From contig NZ_SWJE01000025.1 in the NCBI RefSeq assembly GCF_005144415.1, positions 1-64,000 of the forward strand: a stretch of DNA of 64,000 bases, in the 5' to 3' direction. The position numbers and the translations under genes are program-made. Positions 28,404 to 36,994 of this stretch are shown here, in pieces; positions within the stretch are counted from its first letter, which is position 1, and each line of letters starts with the position of its first letter. The notes under the pieces are model-generated. The model worked only from the letters and a program-made list of their open reading frames with translations. It had not been told where the DNA came from and searched no databases. This stretch comes from Trinickia terrae (GTDB lineage Bacteria; Pseudomonadota; Gammaproteobacteria; Burkholderiales; Burkholderiaceae).

Positions 28404-28769
28404 TCATTCATACGCCATCGACAAGATGAAGCTCAACTGATCCAGCCCCACCGGTTTCACCAGATGCACGTCGAAGCCCGCCGCCAGCGCCATGTCCCAG
28501 TGCTGCGGCTGCCCCCACCCGGTCAGCGCGATCAGCAGCAGCGAGCGCGCCGCCGCCATGCCGCGCAACTCGCGCGAGGCGGCCAAGCCGTCGAGCTCGG
28601 GACCGCCGAGGTCGAGAATCGCGACATCCGGCCAGCGCTGCCGTGCGATGTTGAGCGCATCGGCCGCCGTATGCGCGAGGAGCACGTCGTAACCCATCTC
28701 CTCGACGAGGTTGGCGAGACCGGCCAGCGCGCCGTCGTCGCGATCGGCAATCAATATGGTCTTATGCAC
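28404..28769 (-). CDS. Stand-alone response-regulator receiver domain protein
   Basis: A 121-residue single receiver domain if translation begins at GTG 28769, which is preceded by GGGAGA at good spacing. An ATG at 28889 would add a 40-residue basic leader that looks non-conserved. The acidic residues lie in ADRDD, the phosphoacceptor is Asp53 in AILDLGG, a Thr is in LIALTGWG, and the conserved Lys is in LVKPVG. There is no output domain, so it probably acts as a phosphate sink or by protein contact. No kinase is adjacent. The first acidic pair is ADRDD rather than the usual DD after a hydrophobic strand. Confidence 0.78.
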   Translation of the reverse strand: MHKTILIADRDDGALAGLANLVEEMGYDVLLAHTAADALNIARQRWPDVAILDLGGPELDGLAASRELRGMAAARSLLLIALTGWGQPQHWDMALAAGFDVHLVKPVGLDQLSFILSMAYE

Positions 28770-29415
28770 CCCAGTCTCCCGATGTGTTTCCTGCGTGGCC
28801 CAGGCAGCCGGGCGCCGCCCAAAAGCCAGTTCTCCCAACGTGCCGGCAAGTTTCGTGTCCGCTTCGTTTCTCCCTTTGATCGGTTCCATGCCGATTAGAT
28901 TTCATTTTTCCGCAACAATCTGATGGCCTCCGAGCAGGCCGCGCCGCATTCACCACATCTTTTCCTGTGAATCGCACTCCGAACTGTTGTCTGAAACGCC
29001 GGTTTGCGCAAGGCTTTTCAGCGGTCGATTAAAAGAAAATCGTTTTCCATCGGGTCGGAAACTTTTTTCCCGATTCATTTCGCATAACCCGCTCACCAGT
29101 TCGATTCAAACGCCCGCCCCCTCCACAAAAACGCGTCAACGCCCCGCGCCATCGGTGCTCGAACGTCGGGTCTCGAACAGTCCGCATTGATCGAACCCCT
29201 CAAATTAGGACGCAAACGATTGCGGGCAACAGAGAAATTGTGTCGTCCGCTCACTAAAGTTCCGCTCCGCCGTTCCGTAGACGCAGGCAAGCAGTTCAAC
29301 AGAGTCCGTTCCGTAGCGGCAGTAGCAAGGAAAGCCGTATGCGAAGGATGTTTTGCCGTTCTTCGCTTGCGCGTCGTCAAGGCTCGCAAGCGGCTTTCAC
29401 CGCAAAGGAAGTTTC
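28770..29415. other. Intergenic region before the DUF2844 gene
   Basis: About 640 bp with reduced GC in the middle (28900-29100). If the longer start of the receiver gene is used, 120 bp of this is coding. No reading frame shows the local G/C third-position bias. Promoters for the divergent genes should lie here; I see no clear operator. The piece just before 29416 carries AAGGAAG, the ribosome site for the next gene. Confidence 0.4.
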
Positions 29416-29874
29416 GTGAAACCGATTTTCGATACGAGCGTTGCGCGCGCAATGCTCGGGGCAGCGCTCGTCTATACGCCGCTCGCTTATGGGTCCCTCG
29501 GCCAAGCCGTCAGCTCCGTCGCGAACGACGAAGTGTCGATGCACGCAGTCAGTCACGTGAGCGTCGGGCAGCCGGCCTATTCCATTCATACGATTACGCT
29601 GCCGTCCGGCACCGTGGTGCGCGAGTACGTCGCGTCAAGCGGCCTGGTGTTCGGCGTCGCCTGGGACGGCCCGACGCTGCCGGACCTCAAGGCCACGCTC
29701 GGCGCCGCGTTCAATCGCTATGCCGCGGCCAACGCGACGCGCAACGGCAATCCGCTCGCGGTATCCGCAGACGACCTCGTCGTGTATTCGGGCGGGCATC
29801 TGCGCGCCTTCGCCGGACACGCCTATCTGCCGGCGGCGCTGCCGGCCGGCGTCGATGCCGGCGTCATTCAGTGA
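29416..29874 (+). CDS. DUF2844-family exported protein
   Basis: A 152-residue protein beginning at GTG 29416 behind AAAGGAAG. The N-terminal hydrophobic segment (about residues 11-27) is a signal peptide. The mature part contains the DUF2844 pattern: a YSIHTITLPSGTVVREYVAS core, the GLVFGVAWDGP strand and a C-terminal DLVVYSGGHLRAFAGHAYLP. No function is known. It is 10 bp from the next gene (DUF3443), and the two families recur together in Burkholderia, which suggests they work together in the envelope. Confidence 0.85.
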   Translation: MKPIFDTSVARAMLGAALVYTPLAYGSLGQAVSSVANDEVSMHAVSHVSVGQPAYSIHTITLPSGTVVREYVASSGLVFGVAWDGPTLPDLKATLGAAFNRYAAANATRNGNPLAVSADDLVVYSGGHLRAFAGHAYLPAALPAGVDAGVIQ

Positions 29875-29884
29875 AGGAGCGAAC

Positions 29885-31150
29885 ATGCGCAACCTTGCTT
29901 CGCTCTCTTCGCTCTGCCGTCTCGCGCTTGCGGGCGTCTGCGCCGTCGCGATGCTCGCCGCGTGCGGCGGTGGCGGCGGATCTTCAAGCGCCGCCGCGTC
30001 GGTGAACAACACCTCGACGTCGAGCAGCAGCACCACCAGCACGGTCGCCAATGCGGCCAACGTCGCGACGATCAGCGTCGACAGCGGCATCTCGAACATT
30101 CCGAACATGCCGTTCGTCAGCGTCACGGTTTGCGCGCCCGGCACCGGCAATTGCCAGACGATCGATCACGTGCTCGTCGATACCGGCTCGTGGGGTTTGC
30201 GCGTCTTCGCATCGCAATTGCCAGCCTCGGTCGCGCTGGCGCAGGAAAAGGACACGACCGGCAACGCGCTCGCCGAATGCATGCAGTTCTTCGACGGCTA
30301 CACCTGGGGCGCCGTGCGGATCGCCGACGTGAAGATCTCGGGAGAAACGGCGGCATCGCTGCCGATCCAGGTGATCGACCCGAACTACGCGGCCGTACCC
30401 TCCAGCTGCTCGAGCACCGGCGCCGCCCGCAACACTCCGGGCACGCTGGCGGCGAACGGCATCCTCGGGATCGGCGTCTTCAAGCACGATTGCGGCGCGG
30501 CCTGCGCGACGCAGGCGCTCGCGGGGACGTACTACGCATGCAGCGGAACCAACTGCACATCGCTCGCCGTCGCCGAATCGCTGCAGGTCGCCAACCCGAT
30601 CCCCTACTTCTCGACCGACAACAACGGCGCCATCGTCAGCTTGCCGGCCGTCGCAGCGGGCGGCGCGGCGTCGGTCACGGGGCAGTTGATCTTCGGCATC
30701 GGCACACAGAGCAACAACGGGCTCGGCTCGGCGCAGGTGATCGCCACCAGCGCATCGACCGGCGATTTCACGACCGTGCAGAACGGCACGACCTATACGC
30801 GCAGCCTGATCGACAGCGGCTCCACCGGGATCTTCTTCGTCAGCAGCCAGATGCCCCAGTGCGCGAGCCCGAACAGCGCCTACTACTGCCCCGCATCGAC
30901 CGAGCAATTCAGCGCGATGAACGAAGGCACGAACGGCGTGACCAGCTCGGTGTCATTCACCGTCGGCAACGCCACGACGATCGCGCAGACGGAAAGCGGC
31001 GAGGCCGCGCTGCCGCTGCTCGCAGGGCCAGCGTTCGTTGCCTCGACGGTATTCGACTGGGGATTGCCGTTCTTCTACGGCCGCAATGTCTACGCCGCGA
31101 TCGAACAGCAATCGACGCCCGGCGGCAGCGGCCCGTACTACGCGTATTGA
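29885..31150 (+). CDS. DUF3443-family lipoprotein with aspartic-protease-like motifs
   Basis: A 421-residue predicted lipoprotein (lipobox LAAC, Cys27), followed by a Ser/Thr-rich linker to about residue 57. The folded part carries two DTG/DSG motifs: VLVDTGSWGLRV (Asp99) and SLIDSGSTGIFFV (Asp310). It also has NGILGIG (191-197) and a C-terminal DWGLPFFYGRNVY. This order matches the two-lobed pepsin layout (DTG, DGILGLG, DSG, G-x-PF-x). I infer a periplasmic or surface aspartic peptidase-like fold; proteolysis is unproven. An AAGGAG site precedes ATG 29885, and it is coupled to the DUF2844 gene. Confidence 0.82.
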   Translation: MRNLASLSSLCRLALAGVCAVAMLAACGGGGGSSSAAASVNNTSTSSSSTTSTVANAANVATISVDSGISNIPNMPFVSVTVCAPGTGNCQTIDHVLVDTGSWGLRVFASQLPASVALAQEKDTTGNALAECMQFFDGYTWGAVRIADVKISGETAASLPIQVIDPNYAAVPSSCSSTGAARNTPGTLAANGILGIGVFKHDCGAACATQALAGTYYACSGTNCTSLAVAESLQVANPIPYFSTDNNGAIVSLPAVAAGGAASVTGQLIFGIGTQSNNGLGSAQVIATSASTGDFTTVQNGTTYTRSLIDSGSTGIFFVSSQMPQCASPNSAYYCPASTEQFSAMNEGTNGVTSSVSFTVGNATTIAQTESGEAALPLLAGPAFVASTVFDWGLPFFYGRNVYAAIEQQSTPGGSGPYYAY

Positions 31151-31171
31151 ACGCGCATCGCTGCGGGCTTG

Positions 31172-31195
31172 GAGTAAGCGCTGAAGCGCTAACTC
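31172..31195. repeat. Dispersed palindromic repeat, copy 2
   Basis: A 24-bp element with core AGTAAGCGCTGAAGCGCTAA, 21 bp after the DUF3443 stop. It differs from copy 1 at the central position and the outer arms. It is followed by GATCGACA, like the GTCGACA after copy 1. Confidence 0.85.
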
Positions 31196-31209
31196 TGATC
31201 GACATAGAG

Positions 31210-31237
31210 AAGGGAGCGCGGCCGGCGCTCCCTTTTT
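31210..31237 (+). terminator. Intrinsic terminator of the DUF2844–DUF3443 unit
   Basis: AAGGGAGCGC (31210-31219) pairs with 31225-31234 around GGCCG and runs into TTTTT. It lies just downstream of repeat copy 2. Confidence 0.9.
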
Positions 31238-31261
31238 CCGCGCTCGCTTGCAGCGGCGCTA

Positions 31262-31909
31262 TCAGTGCCGCACAAGCGCCATCATCGCGCCGAAGCCGAC
31301 GAACACACCGCCCGTCAGGCGATTGAACGCCTTCGCGACGCTGCGGCTCTTCAGCGTCGCGCCGATGCGCAGGCCGAAGCCCGCGTACACGAGATACCAG
31401 CTCACCTCGATCACGGCGAACGTCACGACGAGAATGCCGAACTGCGGCAGCTTCGGCGCCGCTTCGTTGATGAACTGAGGCAGCAGCGCAGCCGCGAACA
31501 GGATCGCCTTCGGGTTGCTGCTCGCGACCAGGAAGCCGTTGCGAAACAGCGTCGCGGGCGAGCGGACGGGCTTCGCGAGGGTGTTGCCGGCTTCGTCGGC
31601 CGCCGTTTCGGCGGGCTCGGCGTCGACGTTCGCGCGCCACGCCTTCACGCCGAGGTAGACAAGGTAGGCAGCGCCGATCAGGCGCAGCGCATTGAACATT
31701 GCCGGCCAGGCTTCGAGGAACACGCCGAGCCCCGCTGCGGAAACCGACAGCATCAGCACCAGCGCCGACAGACACCCGGCCATCGTCGCGCTCGAGCGGC
31801 GCAGGCCGTGCTGCGCGCCATGCGTCATGACGAGCAGCATGTTGGGGCCGGGAATGGCGGAAACGACGAAAACGGTGGCGACGTAAAGCCACCAGGTGTG
31901 CAGGCTCAT
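31262..31909 (-). CDS. LysE/RhtB-family amino-acid exporter
   Basis: A 215-residue inner-membrane protein with about six hydrophobic helices. The N-terminal AIPGPNMLLVMTHGAQHG is the family signature, and the mid-protein LVASSNPKAILFAAALLPQF block is typical of RhtB-type exporters of amino acids or homoserine lactones. The ATG at 31909 is preferred; the longer frame would add 19 polar residues before the first helix. It converges with DUF3443 and is 75 bp downstream of the dehydrogenase gene on the same strand, with which it may be co-transcribed. Confidence 0.92.
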   Translation of the reverse strand: MSLHTWWLYVATVFVVSAIPGPNMLLVMTHGAQHGLRRSSATMAGCLSALVLMLSVSAAGLGVFLEAWPAMFNALRLIGAAYLVYLGVKAWRANVDAEPAETAADEAGNTLAKPVRSPATLFRNGFLVASSNPKAILFAAALLPQFINEAAPKLPQFGILVVTFAVIEVSWYLVYAGFGLRIGATLKSRSVAKAFNRLTGGVFVGFGAMMALVRH

Positions 31910-31984
31910 GGCAATCCCAAGGGATAGTCGAAATGGGTCGGAGAGTGTTCGATTATGCCTGCGCACGCCGTCGCGTGGTGTGCA

Positions 31985-32854
31985 TTACCTCGCTGCCCGC
32001 CTCGCCGCCACTTGTCCCAGCACCGCGAAGTCCTTGTCGCCGTCGCCGTGCGCGATGGCGTCGAGCAGGCTGTCGCGCACCACGCTCGCCACCGGCAGCG
32101 GCGTCGACGCCGCCTCGCCCGCCGCCAGCGCCAGCCGCACGTCCTTGAGGCCGAGGCTCGCCTTGAAGAGCGCCGGCTCGTAGCGCCCTTCGGCGATCAG
32201 CTTGCCGTAGCCCTGGTACACCGGCCCCGGAAACACGCTGCTCGTGATCACGTCGAGAAAATCCGTCATCGCGACGCCGTAGCCGGAAAGCAGCGCCGAC
32301 GCTTCGCCGAGCGTCTCCACCGCCGAGGCCAGCGTGAAGTTCGCCGCCAGCTTCACGACGTTCGCGTGCTGCGGCAGCGAGCCAAGGCGCCAGGTCTTCT
32401 GGCCGATCGCGTCGAATATCGGCTGCACGCGGTCGATCGCCTCGGCCGGGCCCGCGGCCATGATCGTCAGCTTCGCCGCGGCCGCCACATCGGGCCGCCC
32501 CATCACCGGCGCCGCCACATAGTGCAGCCCGCGCGAGGCGTGCTCGTGCGCAAGCTCCTCCGCGCAGGCGACCGAAATCGTCGCGAGGTTCACGTGGATC
32601 AGGCCGCGCGGCGCGTGCTCGAGCAGCCCGGCATCGAAGATCGCGCGCGCCGCCGCGTCGTCGGCGAGCATCGACAGCACGGCATCGCCCGCAAACGCAT
32701 GAGCCGGCGTCTCGACCATCTGAGCCCCGAGCTCCACGAGCGCGCGGGCGCGCTCCGCCGTGCGGTTCCACACGCGGACCTGGTGCCCCGCCTTCAGCAG
32801 ATTGGCCACCATCGCCACGCCCATATTGCCCAGACCGATAAAACCGATATCCAT
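31985..32854 (-). CDS. 3-Hydroxyisobutyrate dehydrogenase-family oxidoreductase
   Basis: A 289-residue NAD(P)-dependent beta-hydroxyacid dehydrogenase. The Rossmann motif is IGFIGLGNMG (3-12), the substrate block is near VAAPVMGRP, and the catalytic Lys168 lies in ANVVKLAANF. The family covers 3-hydroxyisobutyrate, tartronate semialdehyde, glyoxylate/succinate-semialdehyde and other substrates; the variation in the substrate loop does not let me choose. GAAGGAGC precedes the ATG at 32854. It is divergent from the Mut7-C gene. Confidence 0.9.
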   Translation of the reverse strand: MDIGFIGLGNMGVAMVANLLKAGHQVRVWNRTAERARALVELGAQMVETPAHAFAGDAVLSMLADDAAARAIFDAGLLEHAPRGLIHVNLATISVACAEELAHEHASRGLHYVAAPVMGRPDVAAAAKLTIMAAGPAEAIDRVQPIFDAIGQKTWRLGSLPQHANVVKLAANFTLASAVETLGEASALLSGYGVAMTDFLDVITSSVFPGPVYQGYGKLIAEGRYEPALFKASLGLKDVRLALAAGEAASTPLPVASVVRDSLLDAIAHGDGDKDFAVLGQVAARRAAR

Positions 32855-33028
32855 GAATTGCTCCTTCGTCGCAAAGAACCATCGAGTAGAGCACAAGCGC
32901 GTGAAGCTTGCTGGCGGCGAGGCTTGCAGGATTACAAAAGGCTGCAGCCGTTCTGCCGCACGGAACGGGCCACGATACGCCCCGCAAAGCGTCCGGCGCA
33001 CTGCGCGCCTTGGTGCCATACTGATTCG

Positions 33029-33802
33029 ATGGCATCCGTCACCGCGACTTTCCGCTTCTACGAAGAGCTGAACGACTTCATCGCCCGGCCGCTGCGCAGG
33101 CGGTCGTTCAGTTGCGCGTGCCCGCCCGCCGCCACCGCCAAACATATGATCGAAGCGCTCGGCGTGCCGCACACCGAGGTCGAGCTGATCCTCGTGAACG
33201 GCGAGTCGGCGGGCTTCGAGCGGATTCTCGAAGACGGCGACCGCGTCGCGGTCTATCCGAAATTCGAGGCGCTCGACATCCGCCCGCTCCTGCGCGTGCG
33301 GGCCGCGCCGCTGCGCGTGATCCGCTTCGTCGCCGACGCGCATCTCGGCGGTCTCGCGCAACTGCTGCGGCTCGCCGGTTTCGACACGCTTTACGACAAC
33401 CACTTCGCCGATGCCGCCATCGAGGCGCTTGCGTCGGCCGAAGGACGCATCGTGCTCACGCGCGACCGCGAGCTGCTGAAGCGCCGCACCATCACGCACG
33501 GCTGCTATGTGCGCGCGCTCAAGCCCGAGGCGCAGCTGCGCGAAATCTTCGGCCGCCTGGATCTGGCGGGCAGCGCGCAGCCGTTCCGGCTGTGCCTGAC
33601 CTGCAACGCGCCGCTGCGGCGCATCGCGAAGGACGAGGCGGCGGGCCGCGCGCCCGCAGGCGTGCTCGAGCGGCACTCGCAATTCGTCACCTGCGACATC
33701 TGCCGGCGCGTCTTCTGGGAGGGCTCGCACTGGCGGCGCATGCGCGCGCTGATGGACGCCGTCGTCGACGGCGCCGCGCCCGCTCCGGGAAGCGCACAAT
33801 GA
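33029..33802 (+). CDS. Mut7-C RNase-domain protein with ubiquitin-like N-terminus
   Basis: A 257-residue protein. The first 90 residues look like the Mut7-C ubiquitin-like (ThiS/MoaD-type) domain. The Mut7-C domain follows: FVADAHLGGLAQLLRLAGFDTLYDN, VLTRDRELLKRR, and then a zinc ribbon with two Cys pairs (CLTCN and CDICRR) near the C-terminus. This is a PIN-like nuclease fold with Asp residues in the first strand; bacterial members are presumed RNases but their targets are unknown. The ATG at 33029 is used; the frame is open upstream without a ribosome site. The ilvD-like gene starts 86 bp downstream. Confidence 0.88.
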   Translation: MASVTATFRFYEELNDFIARPLRRRSFSCACPPAATAKHMIEALGVPHTEVELILVNGESAGFERILEDGDRVAVYPKFEALDIRPLLRVRAAPLRVIRFVADAHLGGLAQLLRLAGFDTLYDNHFADAAIEALASAEGRIVLTRDRELLKRRTITHGCYVRALKPEAQLREIFGRLDLAGSAQPFRLCLTCNAPLRRIAKDEAAGRAPAGVLERHSQFVTCDICRRVFWEGSHWRRMRALMDAVVDGAAPAPGSAQ

Positions 33803-33887
33803 CAGCTCGGCCGGCGGCGCGGCATGCACGCCGCCGGCGCCCGCGCCACGCCATCGAACATCGAGCCAAACACCGGAGACACCCACC

Positions 33888-35684
33888 ATGCGCCATCGCC
33901 CGGATTCCGATCAGCCTCGCCGCCTGCGCAGCCGCCGCTGGTTCGACGATCCGTCCAACCCCGGCATGACGGCGCTCTATCTCGAGCGCTACATGAACTA
34001 CGGCATCACGCGCGAGGAACTCCAGTCGGGCAAGCCGATCGTCGGCATCGCCCAGACCGGATCGGACCTCGCACCGTGCAACCGCCACCACCTTGAGCTT
34101 GCCCAGCGCGTGCGCGACGGCATCCGCGACGCGGGCGGCATCCCGCTCGAGTTCCCCGTCCATCCGATCCAGGAGACCGGCAAACGCCCCACCGCCGCGC
34201 TCGACCGCAATCTCGCCTACCTCGGGCTCGTCGAGATCCTGCATGGCTATCCGCTCGACGGCGTGGTCCTCACCACGGGCTGCGACAAGACCACGCCCGC
34301 CTGCCTGATGGCCGCGGCCACCGTCAACATCCCGGCGATCGTGCTCTCGGGCGGGCCGATGCTCGACGGCTGGTGGCACGGCAAGCTCGCGGGCTCGGGC
34401 ACCGTCATCTGGCATGCGCGCAAGCAGCTCGCGGCCGGCGAGATCGATTACGCGCAGTTCATGGACATGGTCGCGTCGTCGGCGCCGTCGGCGGGACACT
34501 GCAACACGATGGGCACCGCGCTCTCGATGAATTCGCTCGCCGAAGCGCTCGGCATGTCGCTGCCGGGCTGCGCCGCGATTCCCGCGCCCTACCGCGAGCG
34601 CGGGCAGATGGCCTACGCGACCGGCAAGCGCATCGTCGGCATGATCCACGAGAACCTGCGTCCGTCGGACATCATGACCAAGGGCGCGTTCGAGAACGCA
34701 GTCGTCGCCGCGGCGGCGCTCGGCGGCTCGTCGAACTGCCCGATCCACATGATTGCGATCGCGCGCCACATGGGCGTCGAGCACACGCTCGACGACTGGC
34801 AGCGGCTCGGGCCGGAGGTGCCGCTCCTCGTCGATTGCCAGCCGGCCGGGCGTTTTCTCGGCGAGGCGTTCCATCGAGCGGGTGGCGTGCCCGCCGTGAT
34901 GAAGGAGCTGCTCGACGCGGGCAAGCTCGACGGCAGCGTGCGCACGGTGACCGGGCGCACGCTCGCGGAAGATCTCGCCGATGTCGCCGAGCCGGATCGC
35001 GAAGTGATCCGCCGTTATCGCGAACCGCTCAAGGAAGCGGCGGGCTACGTGGTGATGTCGGGCAACCTGTTCGACAGCGCGGTGATGAAGATCAGCGTGA
35101 TCGATCAGGCGTTCCGCAAGCGCTTCCTCTCGGACGCCGGGCATCCCGGCGTCTTCGAAGGGCGCGCCGTCGTGTTCGAAGGGCCGGAGGATTATCACGA
35201 GCGCATCGAAGACCCGGAGCTCGGCGTCGACGCGCAGTCGGTGCTCGTGATCCGCAATTGCGGGCCGGTCGGCTATCCGGGCGGCGCGGAGGTCGTCAAC
35301 ATGCAGCCGCCCGCCGCGCTCATCAAGCAAGGCATCGATACGCTGCCGACCATCGGCGACGGCCGCCAGAGCGGCACGTCGGCGAGCCCGTCGATCCTGA
35401 ACGTGTCGCCCGAGGCGGCGGTGGGCGGCAACCTCGCGCTGCTCAAGACCGGCGACAAGATCCGCATCGACCTGCGAAAGCGCCAAGTCGACGTGATGAT
35501 TTCCGCGGAGGAACTCGCCGAGCGCCGCGCCGCGTGGACACCGCCGCTCCTGCAGCACAAGACGCCGTGGGAGGAGATCTACCGCAGCATGGTCGGCCAG
35601 CATGCGACGGGCGCCTGCCTCGAGCACGCGACGCTCTATCTGAACGTCATCGAGACACGCGGCGAGTCGCGCCACAATCATTGA
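33888..35684 (+). CDS. IlvD/Edd-family dehydratase, sugar-acid type
   Basis: A 598-residue Fe–S dehydratase. The start WFDDPSNPGMTALYLERYMN and GIAQTGSDLAPCNRHH are the form seen in pentonate/sugar-acid dehydratases (arabonate, xylonate, gluconate) rather than in dihydroxyacid dehydratase of branched-chain synthesis. Cluster cysteines are visible in APCNRHH, TTGCDKTTPAC and SAGHCNTMGT. The reaction would be removal of water from an aldonate to give the 2-keto-3-deoxy acid. No sugar transporter or aldolase of such a pathway is adjacent, so the substrate remains open. Confidence 0.88.
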   Translation: MRHRPDSDQPRRLRSRRWFDDPSNPGMTALYLERYMNYGITREELQSGKPIVGIAQTGSDLAPCNRHHLELAQRVRDGIRDAGGIPLEFPVHPIQETGKRPTAALDRNLAYLGLVEILHGYPLDGVVLTTGCDKTTPACLMAAATVNIPAIVLSGGPMLDGWWHGKLAGSGTVIWHARKQLAAGEIDYAQFMDMVASSAPSAGHCNTMGTALSMNSLAEALGMSLPGCAAIPAPYRERGQMAYATGKRIVGMIHENLRPSDIMTKGAFENAVVAAAALGGSSNCPIHMIAIARHMGVEHTLDDWQRLGPEVPLLVDCQPAGRFLGEAFHRAGGVPAVMKELLDAGKLDGSVRTVTGRTLAEDLADVAEPDREVIRRYREPLKEAAGYVVMSGNLFDSAVMKISVIDQAFRKRFLSDAGHPGVFEGRAVVFEGPEDYHERIEDPELGVDAQSVLVIRNCGPVGYPGGAEVVNMQPPAALIKQGIDTLPTIGDGRQSGTSASPSILNVSPEAAVGGNLALLKTGDKIRIDLRKRQVDVMISAEELAERRAAWTPPLLQHKTPWEEIYRSMVGQHATGACLEHATLYLNVIETRGESRHNH

Positions 35685-35779
35685 CCTCCACGGAAGCGGC
35701 CGGCGCGCACTGCGTACAATACGGGCCGGCCCTCGATGGGCCAGCCCAGCCCACTCCACCCGCAGCAGGACGAATCCGC

Positions 35780-36055
35780 ATGGCAATGAAGAAAACCGAC
35801 CTTGAGAAGAACAAGGCGCTGAAACTGACCCAATCGATGAAGCAGGCGCATTCCGAGCGCTTCGGCAAAGGCGCGGGCGACGTGCTCGACCGCCGCGAGC
35901 AGCGCAAGCTCGATCAGGCGAAAGGGCTCGTGCCGTTCGCCTGCAAGCTCGATGGCGAGCTCGTGGCCACGCTCAAGGAGCGCGCGGCCAGCCATCCCGA
36001 GGGCATGAACGGCCTGCTCGACGAGCTTCTACGGCAAGCGCTCGCGGCGAACTAA
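35780..36055 (+). CDS. Small basic protein, unknown function
   Basis: A 91-residue, strongly charged protein. The first 50 residues are Lys/Arg/Glu-rich and probably helical (NKALKLTQSMKQAHSERFG, then DRREQRKLDQAKG). The last 40 (FACKLDGELVATLKERA, NGLLDELLRQAL) resemble a short ribbon-helix-helix or dimerisation unit, but I cannot assign a family. Codon use is fully typical of the neighbourhood, which supports it as real. It has its own 95-bp upstream gap after the dehydratase gene. ATGs at 35780 and 35786 are both possible. Confidence 0.65.
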   Translation: MAMKKTDLEKNKALKLTQSMKQAHSERFGKGAGDVLDRREQRKLDQAKGLVPFACKLDGELVATLKERAASHPEGMNGLLDELLRQALAAN

Positions 36056-36068
36056 CCGGCTCAGCCGA

Positions 36069-36089
36069 GGTGGCGCTCGGAGCGCCACC
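36069..36089 (+). terminator. Possible weak terminator hairpin
   Basis: GGTGGCGC (36069-36076) pairs with GCGCCACC (36082-36089) around TCGGA, 13 bp after the stop codon of the small basic protein gene. There is no T-tract, so function is uncertain. Confidence 0.45.
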
Positions 36090-36244
36090 CTCCCGCCGCC
36101 CGGGCGGGCCTGCAGGAAAAATTGCTACGCAGTGCTTATTCGACTGGCGCCCCGCCTACAGACAGAAATGCGCAGACATGCAGAAGAATTTGCCGCCTAC
36201 CCGCCATGTAATTGAATCGTAAGAAAATTTTCCTGCGATATGCG

Positions 36245-36274
36245 TTGACTTGGCTTATGGCGCATAACTAAAAT
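36245..36274 (+). promoter_or_regulatory. Sigma-70-like promoter of the NRAMP leader
   Basis: TTGACT (36245-36250) and TAAAAT (36269-36274) are separated by 18 bp, the best sigma-70 match I noticed in the window. Predicted transcription start is near 36281, about 380 nt before the first upstream ORF and 815 nt before the transporter gene. A nearer promoter cannot be excluded. Confidence 0.6.
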
Positions 36275-36658
36275 TCAGTTGTTTTCACAAATGGGGCATA
36301 TGCCTTGGACAGTTGCAGTAGTCGATCTTCGAACAGTTTCTCTGCCTGACAGGCACGACGCCCCGCGCTGATCCTTCTTTAGCCGCCGTCATGCCAGCAG
36401 GCAGACGGTGCGCATCGCAGTAGCTTCCGCAGTACTTCCTTCGTGCACCTCTTCGATTGATACGCCGTCTTCGCGACGTGTGCGCTTTCGCATATGCGCG
36501 CTCGATGGCTTGGCGCATCGAGCCGACAGGCTCGCGGCGCAGTTCGTTTACGCCTTTTCTAACGCCGGCAGCATGCGGCGCGAAACGGCGTGCGGTTCAA
36601 CACATCCGTATTTCGCCGCGATCCGCAGTGAATCCGGAAGAAATCAAAGGAAATCACG

Positions 36659-36730
36659 ATGCCCGACCCTGAACCTAGTCGCTCTTGCCATACCCGCGCA
36701 CTCATGCGCCCCGCTTTTTGCTTCGCCTGA
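36659..36730 (+). CDS. Candidate leader peptide uORF, MPDPEP start
   Basis: A 23-codon ORF with ATG at 36659, AAAGGA (36646-36651) seven bases upstream, and a TGA stop at 36728. The peptide begins MPDPEPSRSC and ends in a hydrophobic AFCFA. The opening alternates proline with acidic residues. The Salmonella Mg2+-sensing leader peptide MgtL starts similarly (M-E-P-D-P), and such stretches destabilise translating ribosomes at low Mg2+. Codon use includes CCT and AGT, which are rare around here, so this is not simply a fragment of a conventional gene. It lies 115 bp before the next ORF. Function is inferred, not shown. Confidence 0.5.
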   Translation: MPDPEPSRSCHTRALMRPAFCFA

Positions 36731-36844
36731 CGGAAGGCCCGCATTCGTTCCTCCCCACACGTCCGATCGCCTCGATCCGTGTGAGCTGAAACCGCATCGG
36801 CCCACCCTCAGGCCCACGGTTTCAATGTTCTTGGAGGATTCATC

Positions 36845-36994
36845 ATGCAATTCGCTCTGCTCGTATCGCAGCTTCCGCACGTCGACGAAGCCCGCACCCA
36901 CTACGACGCGATGCTGACGCTCGAGCCCCGTTCGCACGTGACGACCCGCGTAGCCGCCGCGTTCTGGACCGCGCTCAAGAAGCTCGCCCGCTAA
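36845..36994 (+). CDS. 49-residue protein upstream of the NRAMP gene
   Basis: A short ORF with a very strong Shine–Dalgarno (GGAGG, 36833-36837) seven bases before the ATG and nearly all codons ending in G or C, so it is very likely translated. The peptide starts MQFALLVSQLPHVDEARTHY and ends WTALKKLAR. It is amphipathic with no signal or membrane helix. It lies 103 bp before the transporter start in the same direction. No family was recognised. It could be a small regulator of the transporter, as the small protein MntS is for manganese handling in E. coli, or a second translated leader ORF. Confidence 0.6.
   Translation: MQFALLVSQLPHVDEARTHYDAMLTLEPRSHVTTRVAAAFWTALKKLAR

Noticed and set aside
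31955-33028. Long plus-strand frame running into the Mut7-C gene
   Set aside because: It is antisense to the dehydrogenase gene and opens only because of the high GC content; the family domain begins at 33029.
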